Below, one piece after another: positions 1 to 6,984 of a stretch of DNA of 10,865 nt (positions within the stretch are counted from its first letter, which is position 1; each line of letters starts with the position of its first letter). The stretch comes from an uncultured Oscillospiraceae bacterium (GTDB taxonomy: Bacteria > Bacillota > Clostridia > Oscillospirales > Acutalibacteraceae). The notes under the pieces are model-generated. The model was not told the DNA's origin and did no database searches. It was given only the letters and a program-made list of their open reading frames with translations. A program made the position numbers and the translations under genes. Where the stretch lies: assembly GCA_910587835.1 (NCBI GenBank), contig CAJUNQ010000090.1, positions 1 through 10,865 on the forward strand, written 5' to 3'.

Positions 1-736
1 CTTCCTCCAGGAAACGCTGGATAGGAGCGCTGCCAACCCCGCATAGGGAAACATAGGAGTTTTCCTTCCAATTATCTGGGTACAAGCTGATGTACGACAG
101 CATATCAATGGGGGCCTCGAACACATATAACTGTGGCCCCGCGCCGGTGTGGTGAAAGCTGTAGGCTTTTTCGCTGCCAGCCAGGGTCTGCCGGAACCCG
201 GCACCGGTGAGCGTACCCCGCATGTGGATGTGCCTGACCCAACCCTTTTCGTCCATGCCAACGAACACAGCGTTGTGCTTGTCGACACTCTCATATATAA
301 GGCGGGCATGGGCGAACGCCGACACCATCTCCGGATCGATGCCCCTGGTTTGGCAGAGGTATGCAAAAACCCGCCGCATATTACCGTTGGCGGCGGGTGG
401 CACCAGTTCGATTTTTTCTTCTTCCTGTTTGGGTGGGATGAATTTTCTCGCGGGCCGGAGGCGTTCCGGCACATCATCCAACTCGGAAACCGAACAGCCC
501 AGGTGTTCGGCCACGGCGCTTTCTTCGGACATCCCATAGAAGTATTGCAGGAACTTCACGGCGTCGCCGCCCACCTGGGTGTACTGGTCGAACCAGATAT
601 GGTTTCGTACAGTGACACGCTCTCCCTGATATTTCCACTCCCATTCAGAGCCAGATTTTTTCAGCGTTTCGCCACGGGAGCGGAGCCAATACACCAGATC
701 GGTGTGCCCGGCTTTGTAGCGGTCTTTTGCGGTCAT
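1..736 (-). CDS. Toprim/DUF3991 primase-like protein (3' end outside window)
   Basis: The open frame starts at ATG 736 and runs 245 codons to the window edge without a stop, so the C-terminus is missing. The N-terminal ~80 residues resemble the zinc-domain region of DnaG-type primases, with GGDAVKFLQ recalling the GGD..DF element, but the cysteine ligands are not obvious. Near residues 210-245 the segment VFEAPIDMLSYISLY matches the toprim_2 acidic motif (Glu, then an Asp) found in DUF3991/toprim proteins of Firmicutes conjugative elements. Such proteins are thought to act on transferred or replicating element DNA. The start is supported by GGGAGGAT seven bases upstream, which lies in the last codons of the upstream relaxase-type ORF; its TAG ends 3 bases before this ATG, so translation is probably coupled. 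The family call is by recognition, not by search. Confidence 0.8.
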   Translation of the reverse strand, partial: MTAKDRYKAGHTDLVYWLRSRGETLKKSGSEWEWKYQGERVTVRNHIWFDQYTQVGGDAVKFLQYFYGMSEESAVAEHLGCSVSELDDVPERLRPARKFIPPKQEEEKIELVPPAANGNMRRVFAYLCQTRGIDPEMVSAFAHARLIYESVDKHNAVFVGMDEKGWVRHIHMRGTLTGAGFRQTLAGSEKAYSFHHTGAGPQLYVFEAPIDMLSYISLYPDNWKENSYVSLCGVGSAPIQRFLEE

Positions 737-739
737 ATT

Positions 740-3343
740 CTATCCTCCCAATTTCTGGCCCTGGGCCAGTTTTTTGTCTGCTATCTTGCTCATGAGTTTG
801 CGGTCTACTTGGTGCGGGTAATGAGTGTCCAGCTCACGTAGACGGTCTTGAAAAATACCCGCTGTCTGCCGCATGAGGGAGAGGGCGGAGCTTGTGACAG
901 ACCAGCCCTGCGGCTCTGGCGTTTGATTCAAGGAGTCAAGAAAATATCGGGCGTACTCATTGCCATGGGCTGCGGCGGCGTTGAAGTATGCAACAGCCTG
1001 CGCCTCGTCCTTTTCCACGCCCTGCCCCCGGCGGTACATACAGCCGAGAGCGTATGCGGCGAAGGGATTGTCCTCGTCCACCGCCTTCTCATACCAGCCA
1101 GCAGCCTTTCTGTAATCCTGTTCGGCGCCGTAGCCCATAGCGTACATCTTGCCGATGCGGTACTGCCAGTAGCCCGGCTTTTTACTCCTGGATTCCTCCT
1201 GCCGAAAGGCGGCCAGGGCCTTGCGGAACCACTTCTGGGCAAGCTCACTGTCCTCTGCGCAGCCGAAACCGTTTCTAGCCATGAGCCCCAAATCATACAT
1301 GGCAAGACCGTTGCCTTTTGCCGCCTCACTCTGTAGCAATTCTATTGCCTTTGAAGGGTTAGGAGCAGAGTCAGCCGAACCATAGAGATATTGCCTTGCC
1401 CGCTTGTACTTCTCAGTCCACCAGAAATTCGGTGTGCCTTGCTCATGGCTGAAATAGTCTTGAGTATCAGGCTCGGAGCGTTCCACCACACTTTCTTCCT
1501 GATAGTCAATTCCCAACGCAGCCTTGACCACAGCGTTGCGGATGGGTTTGAACTCCTGGTTTTGCGAGAGGGGCAGACGCTCAGACTCCTCCGAGGTGTA
1601 AGTCTTAAAAATCTCATCCCGCTGCCGGTACCACAGGCCGTATAGCTCCGCTATTCTGCTGTCTTTTGCAAGCTGGTCCACGATACTGTCCACCAGCTTT
1701 TTCGTCCCGGCTGAGAGATAACCGTACACTTTCTTCCCCTTATGCCGTTTCAGCCGCACGGAAAGCTCCAGCAACATCTGCTTAAGCTGCGGATCAACAA
1801 TTAGGCCGGTGTTGATCCGCTCCACGATCTCACCAATCTTCTCCTTACTTTGCTCCCGCAGCTCGTCCCGGTACTCCGTCTGCTGCTCATAGATACAGTG
1901 GAGGTCTTGCGCGAAGATGTCCCGCGCGAACTCCGAGCGCAGATTATGCACACCCTTGAGGCTCTTGTTGGTGTTGAGCACGTCCTTGACCCCAAAGCAC
2001 AGGAATTTGTCATCCTTTATATTGATATGACCGTTGAAAAACCTGGCCTCGGCCCCCTCGCACATGGAATTCAGCGCCAAGCATATCTCCTGCAAGGTTT
2101 CCTCGGTGAACAGGTTCTTTTTCTTCTGGTCGTAGAGGTTGTACTCGTCCTCCAGCAAGTCATAGAAATCCGACATGGTGGGAAACCGGTCCGGGGGCAG
2201 AGGGGAAAAATCGGTGTGGTCGTCCATGTCAAACCTGCGGTACAGCTTTTGGAGCATGAACTCAATGGTGTCCAGTTGTATGGTGGAGAAATCCTTATAG
2301 GCCCGGAAAAAGTCCTTGAGGTAGGAGATATGCCGGGACAGGGCGCTGGTCTTGCGGAAGGTCTCCGGGGTGTTCTCGTCGTCTACCTCCCGGTCATTGT
2401 CCCCCTCCCACTTCATGGGCTGCAAGGGGTTAATGACGTACTGACCGGTCATGAAATCCAGGTAACACCCGCCTAGTGCGTTGGTCAAATCCTGGTATTC
2501 CGACTCCGCGTCCATGAGGATGATGGACTTCCCAGACTCCCGGAGGTTTGACACAATGCCCTTGAGCAAGTGTGATTTGCCTTGGCCGGAGTTGCCCAAA
2601 ATAAGGATATTGGAGTTGGTCTTGTCGTCGGCCCGGCGGTCGAAGTCGGTGAGGATATTGGTGCCGAACTTGTCCCGGCCCAGGTAGAACCCATGGGGGT
2701 CGGTCTTGCCGGAGTAGTTAAAGGGGTACAGATTTGCCACCGCCGAGGCGGGCAGCACCCGCTCGAACTGGGTCCCGAACTGGTTGGCCCCAAAGGGGGT
2801 AACAGAGAGGAATCCCTCTTTCTGCCGGAGGTTCAGCCGGTCAATGTTGATTTTGGAGCGGGTCAGCTCCATGAGCACGTCCGACTGGAGTTCCTTCAGC
2901 TTTTGGAGGGAAACTGCCTTTAACTCCATATACACCGCGCAGTGCAGAAGCGGCTCCCAGTTCTTGCGGAGGTTGGCCAGCAGTTCAATCACATCCTTGA
3001 GGTTGTTCTCGGCCTCCAGGGTCTCCTGCACATCCGTGCCCCCGGACATGAGCTTATTTCGCCGGGTGGCGTTCTGGATGATCTTCCTCTGTTCCATGCT
3101 GTCCACCAGCCGGTTGTACACCCGCAATGTAATGTTGGACCGGTCGGCCAGTTGGGAGAGGATGGCCTGGGCCTCGGTGCTGGGCGGGTACTCCCGGATG
3201 GCCCACACGCAGCAGTAGGCGTCCCCGCAGATGTAGTGGTCGCTCATGAACTTCATCACGCCGGGCAAAATCATGTCAAAGAAATCCTTGACCGCGATGG
3301 CCTCCAACTGCTCCGGGCTGTTGTTCTTTTTCTTCTGAAACAT
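740..3343 (-). CDS. VirB4 ATPase N-terminal part fused in frame to MobP3-like relaxase C-terminal part
   Basis: This 867-residue ORF starts at ATG 3343 behind AGGAGG. Residues 1 to about 463 read as a conjugative VirB4 ATPase, the motor that powers the mating channel at the membrane. It has the N-terminal domain, Walker A GNSGQGKS at 250-257, the following strand IILMDAESEY, and the stretch CEGAEARFFNGHINI near 428-442. VirB4 proteins of this type are usually about 600-650 residues and carry a Walker B strand ending in DE in the C-terminal third; that part is absent. From about residue 464 (EFARDIFAQDL, then IYEQQTEYRDEL, KGKKVYGYL, LVDSIVDQLAKD, PLSQNQEFKPIRNAVVKAA) the sequence reads as the C-terminal part of a MobP3/MobL relaxase, including Sel1-like repeats at about 660-805 and the terminal VDRKLMSKIADKKLAQG. 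The HUH nicking domain is missing. The switch lies near base 1955. I expect neither activity to survive. An assembly join is the main alternative. Confidence 0.85.
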   Translation of the reverse strand: MFQKKKNNSPEQLEAIAVKDFFDMILPGVMKFMSDHYICGDAYCCVWAIREYPPSTEAQAILSQLADRSNITLRVYNRLVDSMEQRKIIQNATRRNKLMSGGTDVQETLEAENNLKDVIELLANLRKNWEPLLHCAVYMELKAVSLQKLKELQSDVLMELTRSKINIDRLNLRQKEGFLSVTPFGANQFGTQFERVLPASAVANLYPFNYSGKTDPHGFYLGRDKFGTNILTDFDRRADDKTNSNILILGNSGQGKSHLLKGIVSNLRESGKSIILMDAESEYQDLTNALGGCYLDFMTGQYVINPLQPMKWEGDNDREVDDENTPETFRKTSALSRHISYLKDFFRAYKDFSTIQLDTIEFMLQKLYRRFDMDDHTDFSPLPPDRFPTMSDFYDLLEDEYNLYDQKKKNLFTEETLQEICLALNSMCEGAEARFFNGHINIKDDKFLCFGVKDVLNTNKSLKGVHNLRSEFARDIFAQDLHCIYEQQTEYRDELREQSKEKIGEIVERINTGLIVDPQLKQMLLELSVRLKRHKGKKVYGYLSAGTKKLVDSIVDQLAKDSRIAELYGLWYRQRDEIFKTYTSEESERLPLSQNQEFKPIRNAVVKAALGIDYQEESVVERSEPDTQDYFSHEQGTPNFWWTEKYKRARQYLYGSADSAPNPSKAIELLQSEAAKGNGLAMYDLGLMARNGFGCAEDSELAQKWFRKALAAFRQEESRSKKPGYWQYRIGKMYAMGYGAEQDYRKAAGWYEKAVDEDNPFAAYALGCMYRRGQGVEKDEAQAVAYFNAAAAHGNEYARYFLDSLNQTPEPQGWSVTSSALSLMRQTAGIFQDRLRELDTHYPHQVDRKLMSKIADKKLAQGQKLGG

Positions 3344-3367
3344 ATAGCCTCCTGTTGGTTTTGCATA

Positions 3368-4171
3368 TTATTGTACCAGCTCGCCCACCACAGCAACCCG
3401 GCCATTTCTCCGGGACACATCACAGGTGGAGAGGGTAATGAACCGTTCGGCCCTGTCGTCCGCGCCAGCAAAAAAGACGCTGTCCTCTCGAACAGCGTCC
3501 AGAAAGTCAGCCCTGCCAGCCGCATCGGTAAAATTGATGTGCCGGTATAACTTTGATTCCACCGAGTTGGCCTGGCACACGGCAATCACCCGGTACTCCC
3601 GCGCACCCTCCGGCGTTTCCAGAATGATTTGCCGGTGGTCCTCCATGTATTCCCGCTCCCGGTACCACAACAAATCCGTGAACATCGTGCCGTCGAACAT
3701 ATTGTGGCCGTAGAGGATGAGGTTGTCGCTGGCAAGGTCACAGCGGTAATCTAAAAAGGGGACCCCATAATCGGAGTAATTTCCGTAGAAGTCCCGCCGG
3801 AGGTAGCGCTCCGGGTCCTCCGGCGTCCACATGAAAGGGTAGTCGATGTCCGTCCCCGGCACTCTGATCCAGCCGGTGCAGTCGGGGTTCTTCTCCTTGA
3901 GCGCACCCAAATCATGCAGAACCTCCGGCGCTGGGCGTGGGGCGGGTGTGGCCTGTGCGGGACTCATAGTTTCTTCTGACGATGGCTTGGTGGGCGTACC
4001 CTCTGGCGCAGGTGATGATACATCCTGCTCTATTAGCACCGACTCCGCCAGCTCCCGGAAGTTCGCCTGCTGCTCCTTGGACTCAATGAACCGATGCACC
4101 AGCCAGAATCCCGAACCCGCCAGGGCAATGGCCAGCACAAATCCTATCAGTACTTTGATACCTTTCTTCAA
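3368..4171 (-). CDS. srtB: Class B sortase
   Basis: A 267-residue membrane-anchored cysteine transpeptidase that would attach surface proteins carrying a C-terminal sorting signal to the cell wall. The N-terminal segment at about 5-26 is a signal anchor. A Pro/Ser/Thr-rich linker (about 50-83) leads into the catalytic domain. Catalytic residues are visible: His156 in LYGHNMFDGTMF, Cys250 in TLSTC and Arg258 before VAVVGEL. The GTMF element after the His and the TLSTC motif are typical of class B. The start is TTG 4171, eight bases after AGGAGG; it overlaps the upstream stop as TTGA, so the genes are translationally coupled. It sits directly upstream of the VirB4-type ORF (24-base gap). Its likely client is a surface protein of the element, possibly the adhesin whose C-terminus is missing at 6993-8858; that pairing is inference. 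Confidence 0.9.
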   Translation of the reverse strand: MKKGIKVLIGFVLAIALAGSGFWLVHRFIESKEQQANFRELAESVLIEQDVSSPAPEGTPTKPSSEETMSPAQATPAPRPAPEVLHDLGALKEKNPDCTGWIRVPGTDIDYPFMWTPEDPERYLRRDFYGNYSDYGVPFLDYRCDLASDNLILYGHNMFDGTMFTDLLWYREREYMEDHRQIILETPEGAREYRVIAVCQANSVESKLYRHINFTDAAGRADFLDAVREDSVFFAGADDRAERFITLSTCDVSRRNGRVAVVGELVQ

Positions 4172-4572
4172 GAATCGGGCCTCCTATCCAAGTTAAAGTT
4201 TTTGATGCCGTCCACGTCCTCCACCGCCTCGCCAGTCATGCTGGTGCCGAAGTACAGCCCCAGCACCCGCTTGAGGTCCTCCCGGTCCATGCGGCGCACT
4301 TCAAAGCCCTGCTCCGAGATGGTCTTCTCCGTCAGGTTAATGGCCTGGAACACCTGCTCCGGCTTTTCTCCCTTGGTGAACCGCAGGACGAACAGGAACT
4401 GCCGGGCCGTGGACATCTCGATCTGCTTGGATTCCAGGTAGCCGCCCTCCTGTTCCAGGACCTGCCGCACTGCCGGGTTTTCTTCCTCCCGGAGACGCTG
4501 CTTGATGAACCGCTTGTTATCGTCAAACCGCTCCGCATGAAAAAAGGCGCCGTTTCCAGCGCCTTTTTTCAT
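4168..4572 (-). pseudogene. 5'-truncated transfer-region gene, possibly related to VirB4/TraC or PrgI-type proteins
   Basis: The frame is open from ATG 4572 for 134 codons, but its first 12 codons or so are simply the terminator hairpin of the toxin-antitoxin unit read in frame (MKKGAGNGAFFH). No ribosome binding site precedes that ATG. Natural-looking protein starts near AERFDDNKRFIKQRL (about base 4535) and continues through an ARQFLFVLRF strand and VLGLYFGTSMTGEA to the stop. The style of alternating strands and helices resembles the small N-terminal domain of VirB4/TraC proteins or the soluble part of PrgI-like proteins, but I cannot name the family with confidence. Its stop overlaps the sortase start (TTGA), consistent with an ancestral operon of this gene, sortase and VirB4. 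I infer that the 5' end was removed when the mntA-hepT cassette arrived. A shorter functional protein from an internal start is possible. Confidence 0.55.
4537..4572 (-). terminator. Bidirectional rho-independent terminator after hepT
   Basis: A perfect 14-base inverted repeat (ATGAAAAAAGGCGC / GCGCCTTTTTTCAT) with an 8-base loop. The G+C-rich core GGCGC/GCGCC is flanked by an A-tract and a T-tract, so it would terminate transcription from either strand. It lies 12 bases beyond the hepT stop codon and forms the 3' boundary of the toxin-antitoxin cassette. It also provides the apparent ATG start of the truncated gene beyond it. Confidence 0.85.
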
Positions 4573-4584
4573 ACAGTATGCAGC

Positions 4585-4980
4585 TTAAATTGTCATGGAT
4601 GGCCTGTCACTAGGCTCCTGCTCGGAATCAAATAAGTTGGGCTGGGCCAGCAGCTTTTCCAGAAACGATTCCAGCTCGGGAACATCCTGATGGACGATTT
4701 CAAACAAGAGCGTTTCGTCCATTTTGCCATAATGATGGGCAACTACATTTCTCATCCCCCGGATATCTCTCCATGGCACACCCGGATGCTCCGAACGGAA
4801 TTCTTCAGACAGATGCGTACTCAACTCCCCGATTTGAAGTACACTCATCGCTACAGACTTCCTGTAATCTAAGTCTGCCTGTAGCAATTCAAGAGAATCC
4901 CCAAATCTGGCAACAGTTTCGCTTATTTCCCGACAATACGAGAGAATATGTTTCAGAATTTCACATTCCCTGCTGGTCAT
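4585..4980 (-). CDS. hepT: HepT-like HEPN ribonuclease toxin of a type VII toxin-antitoxin pair
   Basis: A 131-residue all-helical protein of the HEPN/DUF86 family. HepT proteins are toxic RNases whose active site is the RX4HXY motif; here it is Arg77, His82 and Tyr84 in MRNVVAHHYG, all intact. The preceding WRDIRGMRN matches the usual family context. In characterised pairs the cognate MntA modifies the motif tyrosine with AMP and so silences the toxin. The ATG at 4980 overlaps the end of mntA by 20 bases, the usual order with translational coupling. About 25 residues after the fold are polar and unstructured (EQEPSDRPSMTI end). A hairpin terminator follows. The unit appears intact, and the toxin could stabilise this part of the element; that role is inferred. 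Confidence 0.88.
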   Translation of the reverse strand: MTSRECEILKHILSYCREISETVARFGDSLELLQADLDYRKSVAMSVLQIGELSTHLSEEFRSEHPGVPWRDIRGMRNVVAHHYGKMDETLLFEIVHQDVPELESFLEKLLAQPNLFDSEQEPSDRPSMTI

Positions 4981-5263
4981 AGAGCAGCACCTCCTCCTGT
5001 CTGATTTTCTGGAGGAAGTCCTCGTCCAGGCTGCCAGTGGTGAGCAGATCCAAATCTACATGAAACGCCTCGGATAAGTCCTCATACAAACCGCCCAGGG
5101 CAAATCCCCGTGCCCTTCCTCTATCCACCCGAAGGTCAATATCGCTCCCCGGCGTATTATCTCCCCTTGCACGGGAGCCAAACAGGAATATCCGCTCTAC
5201 GCCATATCTGTGCGCAATGGGCGCAACAATTTCTTTCATCTCGTTAATTGTATAATCATTCAT
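4961..5263 (-). CDS. mntA: MntA-like minimal nucleotidyltransferase antitoxin
   Basis: A 100-residue MNT-fold protein with the exact GSX10DXD signature: Gly29-Ser30 in FLFGSRARG, then Asp41 and Asp43 in SDIDLRV. A third acidic residue is likely Asp70 or Asp72 in HVDLDLL. MntA antitoxins use ATP to AMPylate the HepT tyrosine. I chose ATG 5263 because AAAAGGGG lies eight bases upstream; an in-frame GTG at 5272 would overlap that site. The gene overlaps hepT by 20 bases and has its own extended -10 promoter just upstream. All motif residues are present, so the pair is probably functional. Confidence 0.9.
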   Translation of the reverse strand: MNDYTINEMKEIVAPIAHRYGVERIFLFGSRARGDNTPGSDIDLRVDRGRARGFALGGLYEDLSEAFHVDLDLLTTGSLDEDFLQKIRQEEVLLYDQQGM

Positions 5264-5286
5264 AGAGCTCACCCCTTTTCTTTTTC

Positions 5287-5295
5287 ATTATACCA
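5287..5295 (-). promoter_or_regulatory. Extended -10 promoter of mntA-hepT
   Basis: On the minus strand the bases read TGGTATAAT, a consensus -10 box with the TGn extension, 23 bases before the mntA ATG. The -35 region (near 5310-5315) is poor, TGGATT at 17-base spacing, which is usual for extended -10 promoters. It gives the cassette transcription independent of the virB6-like operon upstream. Confidence 0.7.
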
Positions 5296-5300
5296 GACTT

Positions 5301-5330
5301 CCGGGTAAAAATCCACTGCTTTTTAGCCGG
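5301..5330. repeat. Imperfect inverted repeat across the virB6-like stop codon and mntA -35 region
   Basis: CCGG-g-TAAAAA (5301-5311), an 8-base spacer, then TTTTTA-g-CCGG (5320-5330). Ten pairs form with one mismatch. The right arm contains the stop codon of the virB6-like gene and the spacer covers the expected -35 region of the mntA promoter. No T-run follows the stem, so it is not a standard terminator for the upstream gene. It could be an operator or an insertion scar. Confidence 0.55.
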
Positions 5331-6258
5331 TCGCCCTGGCAATATTGCGGGTCATATTAACCGCGGTGCTGGTAGCGTGAACCACACTCATCATGTTGAC
5401 CTTGACGGAGCTGTCCAGCCCAAACTGCTGGGCGATTCTCGGCACCTCGCCCGCCGCCAGCATAACCCCCAGCCCCAAAAGCATATTGTCGTGGAACGTC
5501 AGCAGGCCCAGGAATAGGAGCGTGGTCTGCAGAAAGGCGGTCAGACACAGGGCGATGATCTGCTTGCACCACTGGTTGAACCCGTCCGTGTAGCCCCTGG
5601 GTACAGAGAAGAGATAGAGGGTGCCAACCGCCATTTGAATCAGGAGAATGCCCCCTCTTTTTATGTTCGAGAAGAACACCTTTAACACGCAGTAGGACAG
5701 CCCGATCAGCATACACAGCGGAAACAGTCCGTTGAGTACCAGCCCTGTGGGTCCCCCGAACACACCGGTCAGCACCTTGAGGGCCACGTCCCCCAGGTTG
5801 AAATCCACCGTCCCCACAAAGCTCCCGGCCAGATCCTTGAGAAAAACATTTTGCAGGTTGATGCAGAACTTGTACAGCTCCACCGGCGCCAGCGTCACCA
5901 GATTCGCGGCGAAAAATCCCTTGAGGACATTGAGCGCCGTGGACTTCACATTGGCCCGGCCATTCTGATACTCAATCGCCAGGTCAAACGCCGCCACGAT
6001 CATGCCCACCGCGAACAGGGTCCAGCCCAGGCAGGCGAACAGCCGGACCGAGGCCACGATCCAGCCCAAATCGAATATCTCCGCCCCCATGCCGCCGATC
6101 TGCGTGAACACATCGGAAATGGTGCCGTAAAAGGACTTGAGCATCCACTCCACCAGCCCGTCCCAGATGGAGTCCACAATGCCCTCCCCAAAGGTGGAGA
6201 ACACATTGCCCAAGGCTCCGCCAAAGCTGCCGATGAGCCCTCCCAGCCAGTCTAACAT
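5323..6258 (-). CDS. VirB6/TrbL-like polytopic membrane protein of the conjugation channel
   Basis: A 311-residue very hydrophobic protein, resembling the TrbL/VirB6-like proteins (DUF6045-type by recollection) of Firmicutes ICEs. These form the inner-membrane part of the type IV secretion channel. Glycine-rich MLDWLGGLIGSFGGALG leads into an amphipathic region. At least five hydrophobic segments follow, at about 65-90, 115-125, 180-205, 210-225 and 235-275. The C-terminal tail ends in ARATG. The ATG at 6258 follows AAAAAAGGGGG at eight bases. It lies downstream of a small unknown gene and just upstream of the toxin-antitoxin cassette; in intact elements a PrgI-like gene and virB4 usually come next. 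It appears complete. The family call rests on hydrophobic pattern and context. Confidence 0.75.
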   Translation of the reverse strand: MLDWLGGLIGSFGGALGNVFSTFGEGIVDSIWDGLVEWMLKSFYGTISDVFTQIGGMGAEIFDLGWIVASVRLFACLGWTLFAVGMIVAAFDLAIEYQNGRANVKSTALNVLKGFFAANLVTLAPVELYKFCINLQNVFLKDLAGSFVGTVDFNLGDVALKVLTGVFGGPTGLVLNGLFPLCMLIGLSYCVLKVFFSNIKRGGILLIQMAVGTLYLFSVPRGYTDGFNQWCKQIIALCLTAFLQTTLLFLGLLTFHDNMLLGLGVMLAAGEVPRIAQQFGLDSSVKVNMMSVVHATSTAVNMTRNIARATG

Positions 6259-6292
6259 TTTGATTGCCCCCTTTTTTCTGTATGCTCATGGA

Positions 6293-6682
6293 TCAGCCGT
6301 TCTCGCTCTGGAAGAGCCGAATGTAACCCAGGACCGTGTCCGCAATTTTCTGGCGCTGGGCCTCGGTGATGGGGATAAACCAGGCGGGATTGCCGCCGTA
6401 TTCCCATACATGGGGCTCCACCTCGCCCAGATCCTCCCGGCGCTGGGGGCCGATCAGGTCCCGGAACAGGAAGTTCTCCTTGTCCACAAAGCCCTTGCCC
6501 CGGTTCAGAAGGATGACCTGGAGGGCATTGTAATGGTCTGCGGACAGGGAGGGTATAAACTGCACCTTGACCAGCAGCTTGTCCCCCAAACGGCCCAGCA
6601 GCACCCGCCCGGCGAACTGCTTATCCTTGATGGTATGGTCGCGCTCGAACATGGCGCGGAGTTCTTTTTCGTAGAAATTCAT
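6293..6682 (-). CDS. Small hypothetical protein of the transfer region
   Basis: A 129-residue soluble protein that I do not recognise. It starts MNFYEKELRAMFERDH and contains a strand-rich centre (FAGRVLLGRLGDKLLVKVQFIP), YNALQVILLNRG, and a Trp/Tyr/Pro-rich stretch HVWEYGGNPAWFIPIT before a final helix. There is no signal peptide or membrane span. ATG 6682 is preferred because GAGAGG lies upstream, although the spacing (about 11 bases) is long. An in-frame ATG at 6706 has no ribosome binding site. It sits 34 bases before the virB6-like gene, and the tight spacing suggests it belongs to the same operon. Function unknown. Confidence 0.7.
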   Translation of the reverse strand: MNFYEKELRAMFERDHTIKDKQFAGRVLLGRLGDKLLVKVQFIPSLSADHYNALQVILLNRGKGFVDKENFLFRDLIGPQRREDLGEVEPHVWEYGGNPAWFIPITEAQRQKIADTVLGYIRLFQSENG

Positions 6683-6782
6683 ATTGATTTTAACCTCTCT
6701 TTTCATTTATTAAAAATAGAATAATGGAGCTTGTGTTTCAGGAGGCCCTCTGGCCCTTCCCTCGATATGCCCGATCATGGCG

Positions 6783-6889
6783 TTATATCCCTACAACGCC
6801 CCAGATATAGAGGGGGGCGGTCAGGGTGAACACCAGACAGGCAAACAGGATGGCGGGCGCGGCGAACTCAAACTGGCCATGTTTGCGGT
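6783..6889 (-). pseudogene. 3' exon of a small membrane protein gene interrupted by the group II intron
   Basis: Immediately after the predicted intron 3' end, a frame with two leading bases reads RKHGQFEFAAPAILFACLVF and continues through a single membrane span to GVVGI and TAA. This is a plausible C-terminal end: a short basic, polar segment and then one transmembrane helix. The 5' exon is not in the window. The reading frame also remains open upstream within the intron RNA (to about 6965), but that portion is ribozyme sequence. The original gene lay upstream of the small unknown gene and the virB6-like gene, so it probably encoded a small channel protein; I cannot name it. Confidence 0.6.
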
Positions 6890-6984
6890 GTGGGCTAAAC
6901 GCCCAGCGCCTTACCGCATTGCTGCGGCAGGTTTCCAAACGCTCGCCCCCGAACCGTGCTTGCACCTCTCAGCGCACACGGCTC
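6890..6984 (-). ncRNA. Group II intron domains V and VI
   Basis: Domain V spans 6984-6951: 34 bases starting GAGCCGTG and ending CACGGTTC. It has a lower helix of 8 pairs including the AGC triad region, a two-base AG bulge, an upper helix of 6 pairs and a GAGA tetraloop, matching the standard domain V architecture. Domain VI follows at about 6948-6892. GGGC plus GAGCGUUU pairs with GGGCGUUU (several G-U pairs) and GCCC, leaving a single unpaired A at 6896. That adenosine is seven bases from the predicted 3' end ...AC, as expected for the branch point. A distal CCGCA-GCAA-UGCGG hairpin lies within domain VI. These calls come from base pairing I could see, not from folding software. Confidence 0.85.

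Noticed and set aside
149..841. Plus-strand open frame of 230 codons
   Set aside because: It lies antisense to the primase-like gene and the end of the VirB4-relaxase ORF, has no family-like motifs or good ribosome binding site, and the minus strand clearly codes here.
1850..2476. Plus-strand open frame of 208 codons
   Set aside because: It is antisense to the VirB4 ATPase region and low in recognisable structure; it is a by-product of GC-rich codon use on the other strand.
6710..6778. Possible 22-residue ORF on the minus strand between the 3' exon and the unknown gene
   Set aside because: No ribosome binding site and no recognisable sequence; it is too short to support.
6783..6965. Small minus-strand ORF starting at 6965
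   Set aside because: Its first half is intron domain V/VI sequence. Only 6783-6889 is genuine exon, so the apparent N-terminus is artificial.
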